A stretch of 10,758 bases of DNA from Clostridia bacterium. GTDB lineage: Bacteria; Bacillota; Clostridia; Oscillospirales; CAG-272. The stretch is taken from contig JAFQNM010000047.1 of assembly GCA_017395885.1 (NCBI GenBank), positions 1 through 10,758 of the forward strand, written 5' to 3'. Made by a program: the position numbers and the translations under genes. The notes under the pieces were generated by a model, which was not told the DNA's origin, ran no database searches, and saw nothing but the letters and a program-made list of their open reading frames with translations. This document shows, piece by piece, positions 1 to 6,585 of this stretch; position 1 is the stretch's first letter, and each line of letters opens with the position of its first letter.

Positions 1-226
1 GGGTGGCCATAGGGATATGGCACCCCACAGTGAAATCCATTGGCGCTGCCAATGGGTGAAATACGTCTGACGACGTGTGAAATAGGCTTCGCCTATGAAA
101 TATTTTCTTCGAAAATATTAAGGAACAAAAATACTCCGTTGCAAAACAACGGAGTATTTTTTACTTGCGTCAGCAATATTTCACATTTCCGTAGGAAATC
201 TATCATATTCCCTGAAGGGACTATAT
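1..226. repeat. Array of short hairpins with GTGAAAT spacers
   Basis: Successive small inverted repeats with loops of 3-6 bases fill this stretch: 1-25 (GCCAT/ATGGC plus GGGT/ACCC, one bulge), 37-55 (CCATTGGC/GCCAATGG), 63-76 (ACGTC/GACGT), 82-96 (ATAGGC/GCCTAT), 99-119 (AATATTTTC/GAAAATATT), 165-176 (TTGC/GCAA), 185-199 (ATTTCC/GGAAAT) and 209-220 (TCCC/GGGA). The left-hand hairpins are separated by GTGAAAT or ATGAAAT; to the right of the terminator at 127-161 the spacer appears as its complement, ATTTCAC. Every stem has a different sequence, while the spacer and the hairpin form are kept. No open reading frame here looks genuine. The function is unknown; it could be a mobile or recombination-derived repeat or a structured RNA. 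Confidence 0.75.
127..162. terminator. Bidirectional intrinsic terminator within the hairpin array
   Basis: A 15-bp stem (127-141 with 147-161, core ACTCCGTTG/CAACGGAGT) closes a five-base loop and has A-runs on the left and T-runs on the right, so it can end transcription on either strand. On the minus strand it is the first good T-tailed hairpin after the stop of the DUF4062 gene and probably terminates it. Confidence 0.75.
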
Positions 227-230
227 CTCT

Positions 231-280
231 GGGAGCTTGCGGTAATCCCTTACCGCAACTCCCTTTTGGGTGCCTTTTTT
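231..280 (+). terminator. Long hairpin with delayed T-tract next to the DUF4062 stop
   Basis: GGGAG-C-TTGCGGTAA (231-245) pairs with TTACCGCAA-CTCCC (250-263), giving 14 bp with one bulged C and a TCCC loop. On the plus strand TTTT follows at once and a second T-run lies at 275-280. Those last T bases overlap the TAA stop (279-281) of the minus-strand gene. The GGGTGCC at 268-274 is the complement of GGCACCC at 19-25, so the ends of the array could also pair with each other. Termination on the plus strand is plausible; on the minus strand there is no T-tract. Confidence 0.45.
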
Positions 281-3200
281 ATTTCCTTACTTTTTCGATG
301 ATCTCGTCATCTTCAAGGATCTTGCAAACGGTTATTGCCATATCGCTTCCAATACTATTATCCAGAATATACCGTAATATCTCCTGCCGATTCGGTTTAT
401 TTGTGATCCTGCAATAGAGCAGCTCACAGCAATACCCGCACAAGGTCATATACAGGTCTCTTCCCGTTACAACTTTGTTTTGAGCATAAAGCGTAGCTAT
501 CCACCTTGCAACAGACATATGCGTTGACCTGCGTTTATCTGCCGTTTTCTCAGAAAGGCCGAAAAACATATGGCGTGAGATCATTGCGGCTGTCAGTGCA
601 ATATGCTGCACGTCCTCTCCGATCAGCTCATTTGCCTGCCTTTCGCACAGCCTGTTACATTTATCTATATAGCAGGAATAATACCTGAAATACATACGTG
701 CATCAACCTTTGAAACTGACTTCAGCAGTGACAGAGCCTTTTCTGTATATTTTTCTCCGTCCTCATGAGAGCTTGCGTATGATATGCAGCTATCTATATA
801 CAGCTCCTTCTGTGAGGGGCTCAGCATTTCCTCAGGCAAGCTGCAGTAAAGCTCATATGCACCTGCATAGCCGTTTTTGGACAGATCGGCATACGCTTTA
901 TCGGTAAATCCCTTGGCAACCTCTCCCATCTGGGCAAGCGAATCTGCACGATAGAGCCTGTATTTCTCCCGATAGTGCTCTGAGCCTGTTTGCCTCTCAA
1001 GCATTTCGTATCCGCGGGCGGCATTCTCAAAGGACTCGTATGCATCTCCGGTCCTGTACTTAACTCTGCCTGTCCTTTTCTTAAAGAGCCCTTGATTATA
1101 CTGACAGTTTGACCAGAATGACAGCCAATACTCTGAATGTGTTGCTGAATAAAGACTGCTCGAAAGAGCCTGGGCATATCTGCGGTAAACTATGGACGCA
1201 TCCTCATAGGAGGCCTCATCTCTGTGCTCCACACCGTCTGCCTTAGAATACAGGTCTCCTCTGAAGCCTCCCGTTGCGACCATACGGTGGCACGGCACTG
1301 TCGTTCCCTCAGGGACCTTACGGTAATTTTTTGCGAGAAACGAAGCATAGCTTTCGCAGATGTCGGCACAGTCATCCATATAGGCAAGCTTCAGATCGTA
1401 GAAGAAAAATCTTTTATGCCTTTTATCGTATCTGTGGCAGAGCTCGTTGGCCTCGTCCTCATAATAGTCAAATATCTGCTGATACTTTTCATTCACCTCT
1501 TCAATGGATGATACGGGAGAGAATACAAGTATCCATCTGTATATGGCTCGGATAACCGTTGTTGCATTTTCCTTTGTTTTCGGCAAGGCAAGGGCCATAT
1601 CGTACCCTCGTTGTGCATAAAGCTCCTTTTCATCCTTGTGGTACCACATTGAAACATATGCATAAAACGATACTGCCTCTACTGCCTCCCTTTGAAGCTC
1701 AGGCCATACACCCTGGAGCAATTCGTATATCTCTCCAAACTCTGCAGAGGCCCTTTGGTGCTCATCTGATTCATCCAGAAAGCGCAAATAGGCAAGCCTT
1801 GCACGTATATAAGCCTCGGCGGGACATGAGCTGTTCAAGCTCATCAGCCTCATTACCGGAATAGCAAGCTGTTGCTTGCTTTTTTTTATCAGATAACTAT
1901 AAAAATCCTTGCAGAACAGGATACTTCCCCCTTCAGGAAGCTCCATATCCGTATCCTCCGCAAGCCATTCTCCACCGCCTTCGAGAGCCTTTTCAACAGC
2001 ACGAAGCAACGTTTCCTTGTCGCTTTCTCCAAAGCGGGAGGCTTCATCAACAAGCTTCCACATCCAACGTGCATCCCTCGTTACAACTGCGGCGCTTATG
2101 CACTCAGCCAAAGTATCTGCATCCCCTGCCGCCTCTTTTTTGAGAGTGTGAAAATAGTCCCGGGCAAGCTCCTCTGCACAAAGCCTTTTTCGCACGTGAT
2201 CTCTGAGGTCCTTATCAAGAAAGCTTAAGCTGCCGCTCTCGCTCCTTCTCAGCATATGAGAAAAACGGCTGACGATCAGCTCATAGTCAAGCGAATTCCA
2301 GCGGATGCCCTTTACCCCTGCGACCTTTTCAATAACAGAAGCGGAAACGCCAAACTCTGCCAAAGAAACAAGCTTTAATACAAAGCTCAGAAGATCAGCA
2401 TCTACCGTTTCGGAAAAGGCCATCATTCTTTCGAACAAAAGCTCTTCAACGGATGACGGAAGGCCTTTTACTTTTGAGAGCAGCACGCTCTCTATTGCCA
2501 ATGCTCCGCTGCCGATGGAGCGTGCCTCATAAAAGTCCTTCGTATCCATTTCACAAAGGTCATCACAGGCCGATCTGAGCCATACCACGTTTCCGCTCTC
2601 AGGCCTTGCTGCCAGAGCATCCGTTACCTTTTTTGAGAGCTCCTTACCCTGAGAGCTAAAGGTGGATTTTATATATTCTCTTATCTCACTTTCCTTGAGC
2701 GGCTCCGTTCTGTATACAAAATGTCCCTCAATGGATCTGAGATAATTCATGCTTTCGTAGCAGCTCTCCGTCATATTGAGAAGCATATAAAGGTATCCGC
2801 TATCAACTCCCGATGCTGTCAAAAACTCAAGATCTTTGGCCGCTCTGTCTGCCTCGGCCAAAAGCTCGAATCTGTCACAAAGGAGAAACGGTATCACTCT
2901 TTTCTTTCTTAAATAGCCGAGCAGCTTTTCAAGATAATATCTCTCACCCTCCATTGTGCCCTCAGGGTATTTGCCGTAGGGTCTGTATTCTATAAGCTCT
3001 CTTACAACGGCGCAAACGTCTGTATCTGCCCTTCTTTCAATGCTCTCAAGGCTTAGCACCTTAAGTTCCAGCGCCTTGATAATGCAGGCAAGAAGCTGCC
3101 TTGCGGTACAGGCGTTTCTGTTTACGTTTGCAACGAAGGGGATAGGAAAAAAGCTCTCATCTGATATGTCTATTTTGTTTTCATATATAAACTGATACAG

Positions 3201-4115
3201 TGCGGAATTAAAGCTCTCGCTACCCTTGGCGCAGCTTATGACTACCCCTCGGTAAGGGTCAAATTTATATGATTCCTCACACTCCTTCAGCTCTCCCGCA
3301 GCCTCAAGCACTGCCCTCATCATTTCATTTGCAAACTCGGTTTTGCCCTTCATCTGTGTCAGCAGATCTGTAAATAACTTAACCAGCAGGTCAATGTTAC
3401 CCGTATGAACATGGGCTCTCTGCCTGTAATATGCCGCACTCTCGTTAAGAACCTTTTCCTCATCGGAGAGACAAGGGGTATCGGCAAACACCTGCCCTAT
3501 AACATCACGAAGCTTTTCAAAAGCAAGCTCAGAAAACTCCTCGGTGGAATAGCTCTGCTCCTCCTCGCTCCACGGTGCTTTATAGGTAAACACTCTTCCC
3601 GGGTTTTCACGAAGGATCTTGGCCTTCAGCCCTTCAAGCTTTTTTCTGTCCTCTTCTTTGCCGGTAAAATAGAGAGCTTTGCTCTCCCCTGTCATTTCTT
3701 CAACGGGAAGAGATTCTCTGAAAAAATAGAGAGCTCTGCATTCTCTGTCACGGGATACCACGCTCTGGTATTCTATCTCCATTTCCGTAACAGACTGCCC
3801 GTGGTATTCAAGGCCGTAGCCAGATATATTATCCTCCGTGCTTTCAGGAGGGACCCAGCCGTATCTGTCGCCTATCATTACCACGAAAAAAGGGACGGAG
3901 CGGTCTATGGAATCAAAGCATACGTCAAGTATCTTGGCGGTGCTCTCCTCCTCGCTTACATCGGTCGTATCAACGCCCCAGCGAAGGTCACAAAGCTGAA
4001 AGGCCTCTCCAAACTGTGAAGTATAGCTGTTTATCTTTGGAAGTATTACCCTATGAAATGCATCTCGCTCTCTTTGCATATCGTTAAAGGTACTTGATAA
4101 AAAAACTGTATACAT
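279..4115 (-). CDS. DUF4062-containing STAND/NACHT-like protein
   Basis: Large cytosolic protein of 1278 residues, probably a signal-sensing STAND-type ATPase relative. Residues 1 to about 200 are a DUF4062 domain: VFLSSTFNDMQRERD (4-18), LRWGVD near 44-49 and GDRYGWVPP near 82-90 match the N-terminal block of NPHP3, TEP1 and NWD1. A NACHT-like region follows. Its P-loop position (about 290-304, GVVISCAKGSESFNS) lacks GK[ST], and the Walker B-like strand is VIPFLLCDRFELL (407-419), so nucleotide binding may be lost or altered. A winged-helix-like segment lies at about 575-650, and the rest is alpha-helical, TPR-like. No signal peptide or membrane segment is seen. The start at 4115 is chosen because GGGGAG lies seven bases upstream; an in-frame ATG at 4157 lies upstream of the predicted transcript start. 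Members of this broad class serve in phage defence (Avs-like proteins); that role here is inferred. Confidence 0.85.
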   Translation of the reverse strand: MYTVFLSSTFNDMQRERDAFHRVILPKINSYTSQFGEAFQLCDLRWGVDTTDVSEEESTAKILDVCFDSIDRSVPFFVVMIGDRYGWVPPESTEDNISGYGLEYHGQSVTEMEIEYQSVVSRDRECRALYFFRESLPVEEMTGESKALYFTGKEEDRKKLEGLKAKILRENPGRVFTYKAPWSEEEQSYSTEEFSELAFEKLRDVIGQVFADTPCLSDEEKVLNESAAYYRQRAHVHTGNIDLLVKLFTDLLTQMKGKTEFANEMMRAVLEAAGELKECEESYKFDPYRGVVISCAKGSESFNSALYQFIYENKIDISDESFFPIPFVANVNRNACTARQLLACIIKALELKVLSLESIERRADTDVCAVVRELIEYRPYGKYPEGTMEGERYYLEKLLGYLRKKRVIPFLLCDRFELLAEADRAAKDLEFLTASGVDSGYLYMLLNMTESCYESMNYLRSIEGHFVYRTEPLKESEIREYIKSTFSSQGKELSKKVTDALAARPESGNVVWLRSACDDLCEMDTKDFYEARSIGSGALAIESVLLSKVKGLPSSVEELLFERMMAFSETVDADLLSFVLKLVSLAEFGVSASVIEKVAGVKGIRWNSLDYELIVSRFSHMLRRSESGSLSFLDKDLRDHVRKRLCAEELARDYFHTLKKEAAGDADTLAECISAAVVTRDARWMWKLVDEASRFGESDKETLLRAVEKALEGGGEWLAEDTDMELPEGGSILFCKDFYSYLIKKSKQQLAIPVMRLMSLNSSCPAEAYIRARLAYLRFLDESDEHQRASAEFGEIYELLQGVWPELQREAVEAVSFYAYVSMWYHKDEKELYAQRGYDMALALPKTKENATTVIRAIYRWILVFSPVSSIEEVNEKYQQIFDYYEDEANELCHRYDKRHKRFFFYDLKLAYMDDCADICESYASFLAKNYRKVPEGTTVPCHRMVATGGFRGDLYSKADGVEHRDEASYEDASIVYRRYAQALSSSLYSATHSEYWLSFWSNCQYNQGLFKKRTGRVKYRTGDAYESFENAARGYEMLERQTGSEHYREKYRLYRADSLAQMGEVAKGFTDKAYADLSKNGYAGAYELYCSLPEEMLSPSQKELYIDSCISYASSHEDGEKYTEKALSLLKSVSKVDARMYFRYYSCYIDKCNRLCERQANELIGEDVQHIALTAAMISRHMFFGLSEKTADKRRSTHMSVARWIATLYAQNKVVTGRDLYMTLCGYCCELLYCRITNKPNRQEILRYILDNSIGSDMAITVCKILEDDEIIEKVRK

Positions 4116-4145
4116 ATTTTGCTCCCCTTTTGATCTGTTGCTTTG

Positions 4146-4173
4146 ATTATACCACATATACCCAAAAAATCAA
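4146..4173 (-). promoter_or_regulatory. Promoter of the DUF4062 gene
   Basis: On the minus strand TTGATT (4168-4173) and TATAAT (4146-4151) are 16 bases apart, with TGTG just before the -10 box. Transcription would begin near 4139, leaving a leader of about 25 bases with GGGGAG at 4122-4127. It lies back to back with the promoter of the GH172 gene. Confidence 0.7.
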
Positions 4174-4200
4174 TTAAGAGAGTATTAATTTCAAAAACTG

Positions 4201-4229
4201 TTGAACATAGGAACGAGATATGGTATACT
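4201..4229 (+). promoter_or_regulatory. Promoter of the GH172 gene
   Basis: TTGAAC (4201-4206) and TATACT (4224-4229) are separated by 17 bases, with TGG directly upstream of the -10 box. The transcript would begin near 4236, which rules out the in-frame ATG at 4220 and supports the start at 4256. Confidence 0.6.
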
Positions 4230-4255
4230 CAAAAAAAGCGCTTCGGAGGACAAAT

Positions 4256-5305
4256 ATGCTTGGTTCGCTAACAACAAAAAAAAATATACGCTCATTCTCC
4301 GTTTCTCCCGAAAATCTGACCGGTGAGGACGGAAAGGGCGGAATGGCAACGGAGGGCAGCGCATCCTGGGCGGCCCGTGAGCTGGGACAGGGATGGAAGG
4401 TCAATCCCTATCTGGTTATTCAGCCGGGAGAAACTGCAACACTTGCAGATATTAAGGGCCAGGGCGCTATCAAGCATTTCTGGATAACCGATGTTTTGCC
4501 CGCAGGCCGTCTCCTCCTTCTGAGGATTTATTTTGACGGACACGAGAATCCTGCAGTTGAGGCACCTCTCTCAGATTTCTTTGCAAGCGCCGACTGCAAC
4601 GATTACCGCCAGCTGACAAGCCTTCCCATCTGCGTCAACCCTGCAAAGGGCATGAACTGCTATTTTGAAATGCCTTACTTCAAGGGCTTCAGATTCGAGG
4701 TTGAAAATATCGGAGACCGTGTTTGCAATCTTTATTATCAGATAGATTGCGAGGAAAAAGCACTGCCCGAGGGTTCTCTCTATTTCCATGCTCAGTTCCG
4801 CCGCAAAAATCCTCTGCCCTATAAGGAGAACTATACGATTCTCGATAATATCAAGGGCTGCGGACACTACGTTGGCACATACCTCCACTGGGGCGTTAAA
4901 TCCAACGGCTGGTGGGGCGAGGGCGAGGTCAAATTCTATATAGATGATGACCGTGATTTTCCCACTATCTGCACAACGGGAACAGAGGACTACTTCTGCG
5001 GCTCCTGCAACTTTGACGTTGACGGCTACCGTGAATACTGCACTCCCTATGCGGGAATGCACAAGGTCAGCACAACGGATGCAACTTACCGTGCCCAGCG
5101 ATATTTTGATATGTACCGCTGGCATATAACTGACCCTGTTTATTTCAAGAAGGAGCTGAAGGTTACAGTTCAGGCCCTCGGCTGGAGAAGAGACGGAAGA
5201 TACCTCCCCCTTCAGGATGATATCTCATCCGTTGCCTACTGGTATTCAGACACCCTTGACGACATCTATCACCCCCTCCCCTCAAACGATGAAATAGAAT
5301 TATAA
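4256..5305 (+). CDS. GH172 (DUF2961) family glycoside hydrolase
   Basis: Protein of 349 residues that matches DUF2961, now glycoside hydrolase family 172, over its full length. Family motifs: ARELGQGWKVNPYLVIQPGE (about 40-59), GAIKHFWITD (70-79), GWWGEGEVKFYIDDD (about 218-232) and FPTICTTGTEDYF (235-247). The glutamates of GEGE and GTEDY are, to my knowledge, where the catalytic pair of this family lies. Known members act on alpha-D-fructofuranosyl (difructose dianhydride) or alpha-D-arabinofuranosyl linkages; the substrate here cannot be told. No signal peptide is visible, so it probably acts in the cytosol on imported sugars. The start at 4256 has GGAGGA at 4245-4250; the upstream ATG at 4220 lies within the promoter. 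The gene stands alone, divergent from the DUF4062 gene and convergent with the TIR gene. No transporter or sugar regulator is next to it. Confidence 0.88.
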   Translation: MLGSLTTKKNIRSFSVSPENLTGEDGKGGMATEGSASWAARELGQGWKVNPYLVIQPGETATLADIKGQGAIKHFWITDVLPAGRLLLLRIYFDGHENPAVEAPLSDFFASADCNDYRQLTSLPICVNPAKGMNCYFEMPYFKGFRFEVENIGDRVCNLYYQIDCEEKALPEGSLYFHAQFRRKNPLPYKENYTILDNIKGCGHYVGTYLHWGVKSNGWWGEGEVKFYIDDDRDFPTICTTGTEDYFCGSCNFDVDGYREYCTPYAGMHKVSTTDATYRAQRYFDMYRWHITDPVYFKKELKVTVQALGWRRDGRYLPLQDDISSVAYWYSDTLDDIYHPLPSNDEIEL

Positions 5306-5344
5306 AAAGCAAAGCCACCGGTTGAACCGGTGGCTTTGCTTTTT
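5304..5344. terminator. Strong bidirectional terminator between convergent genes
   Basis: A perfect 18-bp stem (5304-5321 with 5327-5344) has a TTGAA loop, a GC-rich core (GCCACCGG/CCGGTGGC) and A5/T5 flanks. It begins within the stop codon of the GH172 gene and ends four bases before the stop of the TIR gene, so it should serve both. Confidence 0.92.
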
Positions 5345-5348
5345 GTTA

Positions 5349-6341
5349 TTATGCTTGATCGGAATCACAGCAGCACCCGTCTGCTCTGAAGCGGGATACG
5401 GGTCCGTCTCCAACAACGATCCTTTTTTGGCAGCAGGGGAATTCATATATTTCCAGATAATCGTCTGATGCACCTGTATTTCCCACACAAATTGCCTCCT
5501 GAGAATGATACCTGTTGCTATAATTCAGCTTTTCATATATTTCCTTGATCTTGTTGTATTTATCAGCCTGATAATGTATAGGGCCTATTATCTTGCTCTC
5601 CAGTATTGCTTCTATGAGCTCAACGATAAGATCAATATCTTTCTCTGTCGGTGTATGGGGAATCCTGAAGCACTCGCGACCCTTCAATGCATCCGGAATA
5701 TGCGCCCCACTGAAAATCAAGGGGATTATTCTTGCCTTTGATGAAATAATCCATTCCAATTCTCTAAGGCACCATTCCGACCGGGCATACTCTTCTGTTA
5801 CAAGAATAACGGAAAATCCGTTCTCGGCAGTCTGCTTCACAGCATCGAGCACCTGCCCCTCAAGCCGCCCCGGCTCAAGGTCACACTCGCTGTCCCAAAC
5901 GTCAAAATCCTTCTTTATCAATGCATTTGCCAGAAGGCTGTAAATATCTCTGCCGTCGCTGACCGCATATGAAATATACACCTTTATAAGCGTGCATATC
6001 TCCTTTACCTTGGCCCGTATCTCATCAATGGAAAGGGACATATCTATTGACCACACATTAGGCTTTCCTTTTTGGATGATATATCTTTTTTCCATTTGCA
6101 CGTACTTAGACCCTGCCGCTGCAGGACTTTCACAAAAAACGAACCATTCACGGCTGTCTATCTCTCGCTTTATCAAGGTATCCAGCTCAAGCTCTCCCTC
6201 AGGTGTATCCGAATTGAGACATCTCAAATGAAATGCCAACGGATTGTGGGAATACTTTTCAAATTCATTTCTGATAATTCTGACCTTTTCTATGTCACGA
6301 CTTGAGTGTGACAAAAAGATCCAGCAACCGCCGCGCCTCAT
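5349..6341 (-). CDS. Tandem TIR-domain protein with cysteine-rich C-terminus
   Basis: Protein of 330 residues with two TIR domains. TIR1 (about 5-100) begins CWIFLSHSSRD and carries SKYVQMEK, with E84 at the position of the catalytic glutamate although the usual WC is YV. TIR2 (about 119-225) begins IKVYISYAVSD and has the classic SEWCLRELEW with E194. Both could therefore be NAD+-cleaving or nucleotide-signalling enzymes, as shown for other bacterial TIR proteins; activity here is inferred. The C-terminal 100 residues include a charged helix (about 258-275) and a tail with CC at 303-304 and CCC at 323-325, possibly metal-binding. No membrane segment is seen. The ATG at 6341 is supported by AAAGGCGGTG just upstream and a promoter at 6362-6390. 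The gene is monocistronic here; the other innate-immunity-like gene (DUF4062) lies beyond the GH172 gene. Confidence 0.88.
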   Translation of the reverse strand: MRRGGCWIFLSHSSRDIEKVRIIRNEFEKYSHNPLAFHLRCLNSDTPEGELELDTLIKREIDSREWFVFCESPAAAGSKYVQMEKRYIIQKGKPNVWSIDMSLSIDEIRAKVKEICTLIKVYISYAVSDGRDIYSLLANALIKKDFDVWDSECDLEPGRLEGQVLDAVKQTAENGFSVILVTEEYARSEWCLRELEWIISSKARIIPLIFSGAHIPDALKGRECFRIPHTPTEKDIDLIVELIEAILESKIIGPIHYQADKYNKIKEIYEKLNYSNRYHSQEAICVGNTGASDDYLEIYEFPCCQKRIVVGDGPVSRFRADGCCCDSDQA

Positions 6342-6361
6342 ATAATCACCGCCTTTCGGAT

Positions 6362-6390
6362 ATTATACCACATCTTTTTTCAAAAGTAAA
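6362..6390 (-). promoter_or_regulatory. Promoter of the tandem-TIR gene
   Basis: On the minus strand TTTACT (6385-6390) lies 17 bases before a perfect TATAAT (6362-6367) preceded by TGTG. The leader would be only about 15 bases, almost entirely the ribosome site. The 12 bases ATGTGGTATAAT are identical in the DUF4062 promoter. Confidence 0.65.
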
Positions 6391-6455
6391 ACGGTAAATT
6401 ATAATAATCTCGTGCTGCGGCGTGATTCTTTTATTGATTTCCGTTATACGTATGC

Positions 6456-6484
6456 TTGACTTAATAATATTACTTTGTTATAAT
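6456..6484 (+). promoter_or_regulatory. Promoter of the membrane protein/Sel1 operon
   Basis: TTGACT (6456-6461), 17 bases, then a perfect TATAAT (6479-6484). The start would be near 6491, giving a leader of about 95 bases with a small hairpin at 6506-6519 (GCCTG/CAGGC). The ribosome site is AAGGTGG at 6572-6578. No terminator lies in the leader, so the hairpin may merely stabilise the mRNA. Confidence 0.8.
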
Positions 6485-6585
6485 TATTGTAACAAGCAAG
6501 AAGCTGCCTGCTTGCAGGCGGTTTCTGAATGGCTTTGAACGTATGATAATCAATTTTCCCCTATTTTGAGAAAGGTGGTAAAGCT

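Noticed and set aside
1..226. CRISPR array.
   Set aside because: The repeated part is only about seven bases, the intervals are short and irregular, and the intervening units are palindromes rather than unique spacers.
40..417. Open frame of 125 codons spanning the hairpin array and the end of the DUF4062 gene.
   Set aside because: It runs through a terminator and several hairpins, has no ribosome site and overlaps a genuine gene on the other strand.
3405..4019. Open frame of 204 codons on the plus strand opposite the DUF4062 gene.
   Set aside because: It lies wholly within a gene with clear domain homology, has no ribosome site, and its product resembles no family; it is a shadow of the coding frame.
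4571..5125. Open frame of 184 codons on the minus strand opposite the GH172 gene.
   Set aside because: Entirely antisense to a full-length conserved enzyme; the hydrophobic composition is what the complement of this codon usage gives.
4146..6373. Co-regulation of the DUF4062 and TIR genes, suggested by the identical 12-mer ATGTGGTATAAT in both promoters.
   Set aside because: The -10 box plus a TGTG element accounts for most of the match, and TGTGTTATAAT also precedes the orphan gene and ktrB, so this looks like the general promoter style (TRTG -16 region) of the host.
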